From a virus, in IMG/VR virus record IMGVR_UViG_3300036045_000020, positions 1 through 48,493 of that record: a stretch of DNA of 48,493 nt, one strand, 5' to 3'. Below are positions 24,339-30,594 of the stretch, piece after piece. Every line of letters starts with the position of its first letter. Within the stretch, counting starts at the first letter, position 1. The notes under the pieces were generated by a model. That model saw only the letters and a list, made by a program, of their open reading frames with translations, was not told the DNA's origin and did not search any database. The translations under genes and the position numbers were made by a program.

Positions 24339-24566
24339 GCAACCCCCTCCGGCGTCTCTGGCGCGTGACGATACGTGGCGCACACATGAAGGAGCATCGC
24401 TTTGTGCTGCTGCCAAAACCGTCAATGATGACTGCCCAGCGCAGTCCAAAGAAGATCAATGGTGCGTTTTGTGCGCCCCCAGGTTTGGGTGGCGCAGTGT
24501 TACAGCTTCAACCGAGTACAGCGTGTTCCCTGTCCAGCGATCAGTAATGGTGGTAGTGGTGGTCAT
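24335..24566 (-). pseudogene. Small gene broken by two -1 frame changes
   Basis: The start ATG (24566) follows the upstream stop as TGAGATG, and the first frame reads MTTTTTITDRWTGNTLYSVE up to a stop at 24456. Coding-like sequence then continues in the -1 frame (NAPLIFFGLRWAVIIDGF) and again in the next -1 frame (WQQHKAMLLHVCATYRH to a stop at 24335-24337), which overlaps the next gene's GTG as GTGA. Adding one G to the run at 24476-24480 and one T to the run at 24415-24418 would give one continuous 77-aa protein of 234 bases. Either homopolymer sequencing errors, or real decay. The function is not known. Confidence 0.6.
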
Positions 24567-24567
24567 C

Positions 24568-25428
24568 TCACGCTGCCTTTACTGGCCCGCGTGGGCCGGG
24601 AAGGATGGGCTTCTGGTGCTCCATCAGCTTCTTGAGCGTTTCGTGCGAGACAACGATGCCTTTGCTTTTGCTCGGCTTGGGGCGCTTTTTGTCGCTCAAT
24701 TGGGTAGCTGCACGCTGCGCACTGGGTGCATCGTCAAAAAAGGCGACGGGATCGCCGTCGACGCACACGGCATATTCCTGCACAGTTTGTGTCGTCACCG
24801 TGATTGGTTGCGGGGGCGGAGGCGGGCCTTTCAGCCAACTGTCGATCTGCGCGGCGCGCTCAGGACTCATCGGAGTGTCGTCGGCGGGTTCAGGTTCAGG
24901 GCCATCGTCCCAGGGGTCGCTCGTGGGTTGCTGCCTCTTAGCTTGCACGTACTCAGTATGTACGTCGGCGAGCGAGCGCCAGGGGGCCGCATCATCCGCC
25001 AGCGCGTCGCTATCGGCCTGAGCGTCGGCGTCGACCTCGCCCGGTGTGCGCCACGGCTGCCAACACGCATCACAGAGGTCGATCTGCATGGCCTCGCCGT
25101 CCTCGTCGGCCACAACGACGGCGTGCGTTGCAGGCTGTTTGCACTCGTCACATATGGCGGACGCATCAGCGTCTGCCGCACGATGCAGGGCATTCAGCAC
25201 GGCTGACGCAGCAAGCACGCTACCGTCCTCCACACTGTCGAGCACCGCTTCGGCCTGCGCAATGGCCTGCGCTGGCTGATTGAGGAGATCGTACACAAGA
25301 TCGTCGAGTGCGCGCTCACCGTCGCTGTACGTGCGGGCGAAGCCAACAAGCTCACCGTTGAGCAGCAGGGTGAAATCCTGGCTCTCGCGGTTGTAGACGA
25401 TCTCTTTGGTGTGGGTGGGCGTGGGCAT
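24568..25428 (-). CDS. First early-operon protein with zinc-finger-like cysteines, unknown
   Basis: 286 aa from the ATG at 25428 (AGGAG upstream); it is the first gene after the consensus early promoter. Start region PTPTHTKEIVYNRESQDFTLLLNGELVGFARTYSDGERALDDL is a compact domain. Two CxxC pairs, ICDECKQPATH and LCDACW (about residues 92-122), suggest a zinc ribbon. The C-terminal half has a Pro/Asp-rich linker, then TVQEYAVCVDGDPVAFFDDAPSAQRAATQL, which mirrors the N-terminal pattern, and a basic tail (KKRPKPSKSKG). Probably a DNA- or RNA-binding early regulator, but no named family is recognised. Confidence 0.65.
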   Translation of the reverse strand: MPTPTHTKEIVYNRESQDFTLLLNGELVGFARTYSDGERALDDLVYDLLNQPAQAIAQAEAVLDSVEDGSVLAASAVLNALHRAADADASAICDECKQPATHAVVVADEDGEAMQIDLCDACWQPWRTPGEVDADAQADSDALADDAAPWRSLADVHTEYVQAKRQQPTSDPWDDGPEPEPADDTPMSPERAAQIDSWLKGPPPPPQPITVTTQTVQEYAVCVDGDPVAFFDDAPSAQRAATQLSDKKRPKPSKSKGIVVSHETLKKLMEHQKPILPGPRGPVKAA

Positions 25429-25463
25429 GGTGGTGGCTCTCCTGTGCGATACGAATAAGTATG

Positions 25464-25475
25464 TACCTATAGGTA
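25464..25475. promoter_or_regulatory. Operator palindrome O1 (TACCTATAGGTA)
   Basis: Perfect 12-bp palindrome overlapping the downstream edge of the early promoter's -10 element. The same word occurs at 25503-25514 and as TACCTATAGGTT at 25826-25837. The repetition around three promoters marks it as the binding site of the immunity repressor, the Cro-like protein, or both. Confidence 0.8.
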
Positions 25476-25502
25476 TTATAGCACGCATACCGCGCTTGTC
25501 AA
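25475..25502 (-). promoter_or_regulatory. Early promoter, consensus sigma-70
   Basis: On the - strand, TTGACA (25502-25497) and TATAAT (25480-25475) are both perfect consensus hexamers separated by 16 bp. It reads into the 286-aa first gene of the early operon. Palindromic operators at 25464-25475 and 25503-25514 flank it on both sides, a layout suited to tight repression in the lysogen. Confidence 0.88.
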
Positions 25503-25514
25503 TACCTATAGGTA
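25503..25514. promoter_or_regulatory. Operator palindrome O2 (TACCTATAGGTA)
   Basis: Second perfect copy of the 12-bp palindrome, directly upstream of the early promoter -35 element and 4 bases from the Cro-like gene stop. Its centre is 39 bp from that of O1, close to four helical turns, which would allow cooperative or looping binding. Confidence 0.8.
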
Positions 25515-25517
25515 CAA

Positions 25518-25742
25518 TTACGCATATTCGGGTAAAGCGCCCACCGTATCTTGAGGCGCAAACTCTGTCAGTACCGTAATAAGCAGGTGATCAACAGCCG
25601 TCCAATCACCACGCCGTAGTTCACGGATGGTTTTTGAGCTTGTTGAAAACGCGCGGGCAAGTGCTTCATATGAGCCGTATTTTTCGAGCACCGCTTGCTC
25701 GATCGCCTTGCTTACAACGTCGGTAAGATATTGCTTGTCCAT
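25518..25742 (-). CDS. Cro-like helix-turn-helix protein
   Basis: 74 aa, ATG at 25742, transcribed towards the early genes and away from the repressor at 25859. Residues 20-43 (EKYGSYEALARAFSTSSKTIRELRRGDW) read as a helix-turn-helix with the usual A-x-x-F/L spacing of lambda Cro-type proteins. Its own promoter (25775-25803) and the operators on either side fit autoregulation. In temperate phages the divergent small HTH gene on the early side favours lytic growth. Identity rests on position and size. Confidence 0.68.
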   Translation of the reverse strand: MDKQYLTDVVSKAIEQAVLEKYGSYEALARAFSTSSKTIRELRRGDWTAVDHLLITVLTEFAPQDTVGALPEYA

Positions 25743-25760
25743 AATCTACCCATTAGTTAA

Positions 25761-25772
25761 TACTTGTAGGTA
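25761..25772. promoter_or_regulatory. Variant operator (TACTTGTAGGTA)
   Basis: Differs from the 12-bp palindrome at two positions. It lies between the -10 element of the Cro-like promoter and the Cro-like start, where a bound repressor would block transcription. A further weak match (TACCTCACCGTA) lies at 25804-25815, just upstream of that promoter. Confidence 0.55.
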
Positions 25773-25774
25773 TG

Positions 25775-25803
25775 ACTATAGCACAGGCTTTGAGAAATAT
25801 CAA
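25775..25803 (-). promoter_or_regulatory. Promoter of the Cro-like gene
   Basis: On the - strand, TTGATA (25803-25798) and TATAGT (25780-25775) with a 17-bp spacer. It reads into the 74-aa gene at 25742 with a leader of about 25-30 bases. It is divergent from the repressor promoter at 25818-25846, and the two -35 elements are 14 bases apart, so binding at one is likely to affect the other. Confidence 0.75.
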
Positions 25804-25817
25804 TACCTCACCGTATC

Positions 25818-25846
25818 TTTACGTGTACCTATAGGTTTGCTATACT
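25818..25846 (+). promoter_or_regulatory. Promoter of the CI-like repressor gene with operator in the spacer
   Basis: TTTACG (25818-25823) and TATACT (25841-25846), 17-bp spacer, start codon at 25859. The TACCTATAGGTT palindrome (25826-25837) lies entirely within the spacer, so a dimer bound there would compete with RNA polymerase, giving negative autoregulation or Cro-mediated shut-off. Confidence 0.75.
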
Positions 25847-25858
25847 GAAAGGCATTGT

Positions 25859-26230
25859 ATGGACGCATTTATCACATACATAGAAACATTGGCGGGATTG
25901 CGCGGCATGACACTTGCAGAAGTGCAAGATTGTGCTGGGGTGCGTCAAAACTACTGGTCTCGGCTGCGCAATCGAGAAACAAAAGTGCCTTCGGTTGAAG
26001 TAGCAGCGGCTTTTGTTCAAGCAGTTCGGGGAGATCAGAATCGCGCGATGGGATTGATACTTGATCGTCAGGCGACAAGCAATGACGGAGAAACTGCAGC
26101 GCGGCTTGATGCAGCAAATGAGCTAACGCCAGAGGATTTTGATCGCTTTGCCCGCTTTACTCGCGTTCAACGTCAGGCGTTTTTTCATTTTCTTGACACA
26201 CTTGAAGCTGGCGGCGAATCTGATAAATAA
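25859..26230 (+). CDS. CI-like immunity repressor, short form
   Basis: 123 aa; AAAGG 6 bases before the ATG. An XRE-type helix-turn-helix fits residues 10-40 (LAGLRGMTLAEVQDCAGVRQNYWSRLRNRETKVPS), followed by VEVAAAFVQAVRG. The C-terminal part is short and helical (ELTPEDFDRFARFTRVQRQAFFHFLDTLE). There is no S24/LexA-like peptidase domain, so induction by RecA-stimulated self-cleavage is unlikely. It faces the early promoters across shared operators and most likely maintains lysogeny. Its 3' end overlaps the convergent membrane-protein gene by 74 bases. Confidence 0.76.
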   Translation: MDAFITYIETLAGLRGMTLAEVQDCAGVRQNYWSRLRNRETKVPSVEVAAAFVQAVRGDQNRAMGLILDRQATSNDGETAARLDAANELTPEDFDRFARFTRVQRQAFFHFLDTLEAGGESDK

Positions 26231-26471
26231 TATGGCGTCGCTCTTGGTGGATTGAGCGCTTCAGGCCGTAGGCGTACAAGGACGCCCACACGAGCGCGAG
26301 CGCATTCAGGATTGTCGCAACCGCTGCATGGCCAGGAGCAGCCCACGCAATCGTTGGCGTAATGATACCAGCGCCAATGATGACCATGCGCCAGTACCAC
26401 AGTATTGGTGCGCATTGGATGGACATCCGCCCAATGCGACGAACGTTGCGATCAAGCTGCGGTGCATTCAT
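26157..26471 (-). CDS. Small two-TM membrane protein, convergent with the repressor
   Basis: 104 aa from the ATG at 26471, which has AAGGAGG four bases upstream. Two hydrophobic segments: about residues 22-42 (APILWYWRMVIIGAGIITPTI) and 47-68 (APGHAAVATILNALALVWASLYAY). The C-terminus is cationic (RSIHQERRHIIYQIRRQL). It has a promoter of its own (26517-26545) and faces the repressor, so both can be expressed in the lysogen. Position suggests superinfection exclusion, but that is only inferred. Confidence 0.62.
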   Translation of the reverse strand: MNAPQLDRNVRRIGRMSIQCAPILWYWRMVIIGAGIITPTIAWAAPGHAAVATILNALALVWASLYAYGLKRSIHQERRHIIYQIRRQLQVCQENEKTPDVERE

Positions 26472-26516
26472 GGAGCCTCCTTGCTCATGCGCACGCTTGT
26501 GCGCGGATACCGATCC

Positions 26517-26545
26517 ATCATAGCAACGATGTATACGCGCTTCAA
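26517..26545 (-). promoter_or_regulatory. Promoter of the small membrane protein
   Basis: On the - strand TTGAAG (26545-26540) and TATGAT (26522-26517), 17-bp spacer, about 46 bases before the start codon at 26471. No copy of the immunity palindrome overlaps it, which would leave it active in the prophage state. Confidence 0.65.
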
Positions 26546-26711
26546 GATGCAGATTGCCACTGAGCCGATTACGGTATATGCGTAACACGCGCCGTTTTGG
26601 ATCTCTCTATTGTACATTGCACAGTGCATCCATCACCTCGCACATCTGTTCGGACGGATAGCCTAGCACAGCCAGACCGCTGCGCCAATGAGATAAAGCT
26701 GAGAGGATGCT

Positions 26712-27545
26712 ATGCATCGCACCGTCTTCATCGTGTTCTTTGCTTTGGTTGTTGTTGCACACGCATTTGCCAGCCCTGCCCAGGACACTCCAACCGTCTA
26801 TCTTCCACTTGTGCGTAACGGGGCACCAAGCCCAACAGGCGTCGCGACCGCAACCGCTTCGGCCACACATACACCAACTGTCACACCAACTGTCACACCA
26901 ACGGCAACGTTTGCGACGGCAATGGCAACATCGACCACCGAGCCTTCTACAACAATGAGCGCAACACCGACGAGTACTCCAAGCCCGACACACACGCCAA
27001 TAGCTGGAATACTTCCCATCAATGGCGATTTTGAGCAAGGCGATACCGGCTGGCGACGTGATGATGATGCGTACATTGTGAACAGTGCAACGCTTGCGCG
27101 TACTGGGCAATGGTCTGCCTTACTCGGTAGTAGCGATGGTAATGCCGACGAACTTGCGCAAATACTCACGGTGCCAGTAGACCAACCGTATTTACACTAT
27201 TGGTATACCGCGTTATCACAACACGTTGATTGTTACGAAGATGCTGCCTTTGTCTACATCGATCCGAACCCCGACGATTTTGAGATTGGCACGATGGTTG
27301 AGTCCCACTTTGATTTTTGTGAAGACCGTGAATTTATTGAGTACCGTGAAGTCATTATTGATCTTTCTGCATATGCAGGCCAGCGTGTTGAATTACTGTT
27401 TCGGATGTCGACTGATCCGAATTACAGCAGTTACTGGTCGCTTGATGATATTGCATTCCAGTCGACTGCACAACTACAGGCAGTAACACCATCGACACAT
27501 GCACGTGCAGCGATTGAAAGGCAATTCCAGGCACTGAGTCCATAG
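26712..27545 (+). CDS. Secreted protein with Chloroflexota-type motif and jelly-roll domain
   Basis: 277 aa. The ribosome site GAGAGG precedes the ATG at 26712. Residues 1-20 are a signal peptide (MHRTVFIVFFALVVVAHAFA). PTVYLPLVRNG (27-37) is the YLPL motif that I associate with exported Chloroflexota proteins. A Thr/Pro/Ser-rich linker (~40-98) is followed by a MAM/carbohydrate-binding-like beta domain: LPINGDFEQGDTGW, WSALLGSSD, VELLFRMSTD, SYWSLDDIAF, with two to three cysteines in the middle. The gene is monocistronic and set apart in the immunity-proximal accessory region, so it is a likely lysogenic-conversion (moron) gene acting on the host surface. Binding target is unknown. Confidence 0.72.
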   Translation: MHRTVFIVFFALVVVAHAFASPAQDTPTVYLPLVRNGAPSPTGVATATASATHTPTVTPTVTPTATFATAMATSTTEPSTTMSATPTSTPSPTHTPIAGILPINGDFEQGDTGWRRDDDAYIVNSATLARTGQWSALLGSSDGNADELAQILTVPVDQPYLHYWYTALSQHVDCYEDAAFVYIDPNPDDFEIGTMVESHFDFCEDREFIEYREVIIDLSAYAGQRVELLFRMSTDPNYSSYWSLDDIAFQSTAQLQAVTPSTHARAAIERQFQALSP

Positions 27546-27573
27546 GCAGTTTGTAGCGCACCGCGCAGAAGAC

Positions 27574-27605
27574 ACCAACGCCCCGATCAAGATCGGGGCG
27601 TTGGT
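27574..27605. terminator. Bidirectional terminator-like hairpin
   Basis: ACCAACGCCCCGATC (27574-27588) pairs perfectly with 27591-27605 around a 2-base centre (AA), which would open to a larger loop in RNA. It sits between the + strand secreted protein (ends 27545) and the - strand gene ending at 27650, a typical convergent terminator. On the + strand it is followed by CTTTG. Confidence 0.75.
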
Positions 27606-27649
27606 CTTTGTGGTCTGGTGTACTAGTTCTTGGTTCTTGATTCTTGTGT

Positions 27650-27825
27650 CTACCCAGCGTCATAGGCGTGCTTCGCCCTGGCGACGGCGGCCCGGTTGAC
27701 GAGCGAGCGCACCGTTGTATCAGGTTCATCTGTGAACCTGATACGATACTGGCTCCATCCGCATCGAGCACGGCGCGAAAGGTGGCAAACTCGACACAGA
27801 GACCAGGTTGAATGGGTGCGCTCAT
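27650..27825 (-). pseudogene. Small gene with a -1 frame change
   Basis: The ATG at 27825 overlaps the upstream stop as ATGA and has AAGGAG 8 bases upstream. It reads MSAPIQPGLCVEFATFRAVL, but coding-like sequence then continues in the -1 frame (QYRIRFTDEPDTTVRSLVNRAA to a stop at 27650). With one base added between about 27745 and 27765 the whole reads as a 58-aa protein. The switch lies beside a perfect palindrome at 27717-27744. Either a sequencing error or a broken gene. No function inferred. Confidence 0.5.
27717..27744. repeat. 12-bp-arm palindrome inside the frame-disrupted gene
   Basis: GTATCAGGTTCA (27717-27728), 4-base loop TCTG, and TGAACCTGATAC (27733-27744), no mismatches. It lies within coding sequence just downstream of the apparent frame change. 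It could be an operator, an RNA hairpin, or a small palindromic insertion. Confidence 0.65.
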
Positions 27826-28550
27826 CGTGGGGGCTCCTTTCCGCATTGGCGGCTATGCCGACCGAGATCAGCAAACGAGAACGGCCCGGCTCCACAGCGC
27901 TTACAGATATGCGGTGTTGGGGCAGTTTGTCGGGTAGCTGCCTGCAAAACCGGCCCTGCGCCCGCCAGATCGGGGGTTTGTGGCGTCCCCGCCTGCAAGA
28001 CCGGCGCAGGAAACACTATCTGGCGCGGGAGCGTGAGCGGCTGCGCACCGACCGGCCCGGCCCACAACGGCACGGTCATACCCTCGCTGGCAGGCACGGG
28101 CGACAGCAGGGCGGGGGGATGTTCCTCCGTGTTCGGCACGTTCGGCGCATCGAGCCGGTGGAGCAGATCCGCCAGCGCATACGAGAGCAACCCGAGCGCC
28201 AGCGCCTCCGCCGTCGCCAGCCCGAGCGCTAACCCGTCGAACGTGGCGACAAACTGCGCCCAGGTTTTGAGCCCGTCGCCCGTGCGTGCGTTGTAGTCGG
28301 CGATGATGTTTAGCAAGACGCCCACGGCCAGCGCACCGACGATGACGCGCCCGGCGGCACGCTTCGCCGCCGGACTCAACGAGAGCAGGCCGAGCGTCAG
28401 GTAGACCAGCTCAATCCCCAACGCGGCAGCCCCTGCTGCCCACGGCCCGCGCGCCGGTTCGAGTGCCCGATAGATCCCGACCGCCGAGGGGAGGCTGAGA
28501 CAGATCAACGTCGCGACGGCCAGGCCAATCTTCCAGCGTGCGTTCGTCAC
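27822..28550 (-). CDS. Multi-TM membrane protein with C-terminal zinc finger
   Basis: 242 aa, GTG start at 28550 (GGAGG 7 bases upstream) overlapping the FtsK-like stop as GTGA. Four hydrophobic segments in the first ~135 residues (for example LAVATLICLSLPSAVGIY, GAAALGIELVYLTLGLL, GRVIVGALAVGVLLNII, LGLATAEALALGLLSYAL). A Pro-rich linker is followed by a C-terminal finger CKRCGAGPFSFADLGRHSRQCG, with Cys, Cys, His and Cys in zinc-finger spacing. A membrane-tethered nucleic-acid-binding protein is plausible. It pairs with the ATPase upstream. Confidence 0.68.
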   Translation of the reverse strand: MTNARWKIGLAVATLICLSLPSAVGIYRALEPARGPWAAGAAALGIELVYLTLGLLSLSPAAKRAAGRVIVGALAVGVLLNIIADYNARTGDGLKTWAQFVATFDGLALGLATAEALALGLLSYALADLLHRLDAPNVPNTEEHPPALLSPVPASEGMTVPLWAGPVGAQPLTLPRQIVFPAPVLQAGTPQTPDLAGAGPVLQAATRQTAPTPHICKRCGAGPFSFADLGRHSRQCGKEPPR

Positions 28551-30181
28551 GGCTGCACCTCCCCTAACGCGCCGCCCAACGCGCGGCGCAAGATGTCAGC
28601 CACCCGGCGCGCCGCTTTTGCGTAGCCGTCGCCGCCGCTGCTCCCGCCGTTGAGCTGTTCGGCCAACGCTTTGACCGATTTTCCCGCCACAAACGCGGCC
28701 ACGATCTGCGCCTCTTCAGCGGTGAGCTGTGCCGCATTGGAACGCCCACGAAGGGGCGCAGCGGTCGCCCCTTCGGGTGCCCCTTCGGGTGCCCCTTCGC
28801 CAGACGTAGCGGGCGAAGGGGTGCGAAAGCCGATCGGCGACGTTGCCGAAGGGGGCGACGAAGGGGCGGAGGGCGGGGTGTGTTCTTCCCTGTTCGGCGC
28901 GGCGTCGAGTAAGCCCGCCACACGCGCCACGTCTGCCGGCGTCATCGCGGGAATGACGACCGGACGCAGATCGCCCGCCGTCGAGAGCAGGTAGCACGTC
29001 CCGGCGGGCAGGTCGAGCAAGTCACCGGGCAGATCGTCGGCGGTCAAGCCGGTGAGCATGCGCGCTTGTGCCGGGCGCAGCCGATGCACGTAGGCCGAGG
29101 CGAGGCTGTCGCGCAGTTCAGAGCCCCCGGCGCGGCTGCCGTTCCACACCTGGCCGCACACGAGCGCGTACAGCCCCAACTTGCGCCCCTCTTGCCCGAT
29201 GCCCTCGACGAGCGCGGCCAGCGGTTCGGCCAATTCGCCCCGCTGCAAACTGGAGAACTCATCCGCCAGCACGATCCAGGGGGTCGCCCGCTGCCCGCTG
29301 GCGATGCGGCGCTGCAATTCGTGGGCGGCCAGCTCGACGGCGGCCTGCATCGCGCGCGGCGTGTCGGCCACAGCGCACACGAACGACCGGCGCAGCGGGG
29401 CCAGGCGCATACTCAGGCTTTCCGGGTGCTGCGCGTGCGGGTCGAGGATGAGCAGCCGCGCGCCATACAGCGCGGCCTGACTGGCCAGAAAGACCGCCGT
29501 CCAGCTCTTACCGCTGCCGGAGAGCCCGCCCACGGCACACGAGTACAGATCGAGCCAGGAGCCCGCCAGTTCTGCGCCCGTGTCACGGTCGAAGCCAAGC
29601 ACGAGCGGCTGGCCGCGCCCGACGCGCCCGGCGTCGAGCAGCTGTGCGAACGTCGGCACGCTCACACCCGGCAGTGTGCTGGCGGGTTCAGCACCAGGAA
29701 GCGCAACAGCTCCGTGCTGTTCAGCTCGATAATCAAGGCGGGGCGCGTAGTGCTCGACGACGTGCGGCGCGTAGTGGGTGCTGGTGCTGCTGCTGACACT
29801 GTGCGGTACCGGGGCGATGCTGGCGCGCGTGATGGCGGCCTGGTGGTAGGCCCCGAGCGCGGCGACGGCGGCATCCTGGCGGTCGAGCAGTACGGGCAGT
29901 TGCCCGCGCGCATCGGGGCGGGCGAACTGGCGAAACCTGGCAAGGGCGGCGACCGCCCACGCGCCGGTGATCACGAGCAGGCCGACGACGACCGCCAGCG
30001 GCAACACGCGCCAGGCCGCAGCCAACAACAGATCAAGCGGCGTCAGCGCATCGGCGATCAGCAGCTGGCGCTGTTCGGCAGCGGCACGCACCGGATCGTA
30101 AGTGGGTTCAATTTGCAGCAGCGCCGCGCCGATGGCAAGCAGCAGCACGGCAGCGATAAGAAGTACAAGTAGTCGTAGCAT
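28547..30181 (-). CDS. FtsK/HerA-family DNA translocase-like ATPase
   Basis: 544 aa from ATG 30181 (GAAGGGG 8 bases upstream; an upstream in-frame ATG at 30208 lacks this). Two N-terminal hydrophobic segments (3-22 and 58-80) anchor it to the membrane. The ATPase domain has Walker A GGLSGSGKS (218-226) and Walker B IVLADEF (303-309), with ILDPHAQHPES in the FtsK/TraB style between them. The C-terminus has EGAPEGAPEGA repeats and then a helical tail (SKSVKALAEQLNG) resembling a helix-turn-helix. Such ATPases move double-stranded DNA in plasmids, actinomycete-type conjugative elements and cell division. They are rare in tailed phages. Coding sequence here is visibly GC-richer than neighbours. 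Confidence 0.82.
   Translation of the reverse strand: MLRLLVLLIAAVLLLAIGAALLQIEPTYDPVRAAAEQRQLLIADALTPLDLLLAAAWRVLPLAVVVGLLVITGAWAVAALARFRQFARPDARGQLPVLLDRQDAAVAALGAYHQAAITRASIAPVPHSVSSSTSTHYAPHVVEHYAPRLDYRAEQHGAVALPGAEPASTLPGVSVPTFAQLLDAGRVGRGQPLVLGFDRDTGAELAGSWLDLYSCAVGGLSGSGKSWTAVFLASQAALYGARLLILDPHAQHPESLSMRLAPLRRSFVCAVADTPRAMQAAVELAAHELQRRIASGQRATPWIVLADEFSSLQRGELAEPLAALVEGIGQEGRKLGLYALVCGQVWNGSRAGGSELRDSLASAYVHRLRPAQARMLTGLTADDLPGDLLDLPAGTCYLLSTAGDLRPVVIPAMTPADVARVAGLLDAAPNREEHTPPSAPSSPPSATSPIGFRTPSPATSGEGAPEGAPEGATAAPLRGRSNAAQLTAEEAQIVAAFVAGKSVKALAEQLNGGSSGGDGYAKAARRVADILRRALGGALGEVQP
28767..28800 (-). repeat. 12-bp tandem repeat coding for EGAP
   Basis: GCCCCTTCGGGT occurs at 28767-28778 and 28779-28790, with a partial third copy at 28791-28800. 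It encodes a GAPE-type linker in the FtsK-like ATPase between the motor and C-terminal domains. Confidence 0.7.
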
Positions 30182-30195
30182 TGCGGTGTCCCCTT

Positions 30196-30233
30196 CCAGT
30201 GTTAGCATGTGCTACCAGTGTTAGAATGTGCTA
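30196..30233. repeat. Two 19-bp tandem repeats upstream of the FtsK-like gene
   Basis: CCAGTGTTAGCATGTGCTA (30196-30214) and CCAGTGTTAGAATGTGCTA (30215-30233), one mismatch. Each contains a dyad (TAGCACATGCTA in the first). Two 19-bp units place the dyads about two helical turns apart on the same face. Likely operator for the small DNA-binding protein encoded at 30290, or a partition/iteron-type site. Confidence 0.65.
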
Positions 30234-30261
30234 CCCGCGTTCGGTGTCCCCTGGCGCGGGT

Positions 30262-30288
30262 GCCCTCGGTGTTCAAGGCACCGAGGGC
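30262..30288. terminator. Hairpin terminator after the 75-aa gene
   Basis: GCCCTCGGTG (30262-30271) pairs with CACCGAGGGC (30279-30288), 7-base loop. It directly follows the 3' end of the - strand gene at 30290. There is no strong U run. Confidence 0.6.
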
Positions 30289-30289
30289 G

Positions 30290-30517
30290 TTATGATTCGG
30301 CACGTGTGCGGCGCGCATGCCGTGCTGCTTCAAGCGTCGCATGATGCAGGTCGCGTAAGCGCGCAATTTCCGCGTCGACAACAGCGCGCACCAGTTCGGT
30401 CATACTGCCATAGCCCCCAAGACGCGCCAGCAGGTGCGCGTCTTCCACGTCATCTGGCGTGCGCCCCCAGTAGGTTGCTATGCCGTAGCGACGCTTTGCA
30501 TCTCCATCGCGTGCCAT
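30290..30517 (-). CDS. Small DNA-binding-like protein (ribbon-helix-helix?)
   Basis: 75 aa, ATG at 30517 with AAGGAG upstream and a strong promoter at 30563-30590. A short strand (RRYGIATYWGRTPDD) then GYGSMTELVRAVVDAEIARL are compatible with a ribbon-helix-helix fold of the CopG/plasmid type, and the C-terminus is a basic helix (HHATLEAARHARRTRAES). It is followed by a terminator, then the tandem repeats and the FtsK-like gene, so it may repress that module. The fold is inferred from a short sequence and is uncertain. Confidence 0.5.
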   Translation of the reverse strand: MARDGDAKRRYGIATYWGRTPDDVEDAHLLARLGGYGSMTELVRAVVDAEIARLRDLHHATLEAARHARRTRAES

Positions 30518-30562
30518 ACCCGCTCCTTTGTGTGTATCCGACTATCAAATATACGCGGCGGA

Positions 30563-30590
30563 GTTATAACTGAGTTTGCGTTTTTGTCAA
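30563..30590 (-). promoter_or_regulatory. Divergent promoter for the 75-aa gene
   Basis: On the - strand TTGACA (30590-30585) and TATAAC (30568-30563), 16-bp spacer. Its -35 element and that of the late promoter (30595-30600) form a perfect inverted repeat, TGTCAA-GGGC-TTGACA, only 4 bases apart. Confidence 0.75.
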
Positions 30591-30594
30591 GGGC

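Noticed and set aside
24335-24566. A single programmed frameshift explaining the whole small gene
   Set aside because: Two -1 steps are needed and only the first has a slippery heptamer in the right frame.
25859-26230. Serine-protease (S24) repressor
   Set aside because: The protein is too short and has no Ser-Lys dyad region or AG cleavage site.
29066-30172. 368-aa + strand reading frame
   Set aside because: It is antisense to the FtsK-like gene, which has clear ATPase motifs; the GC-rich sequence keeps several frames open by chance.
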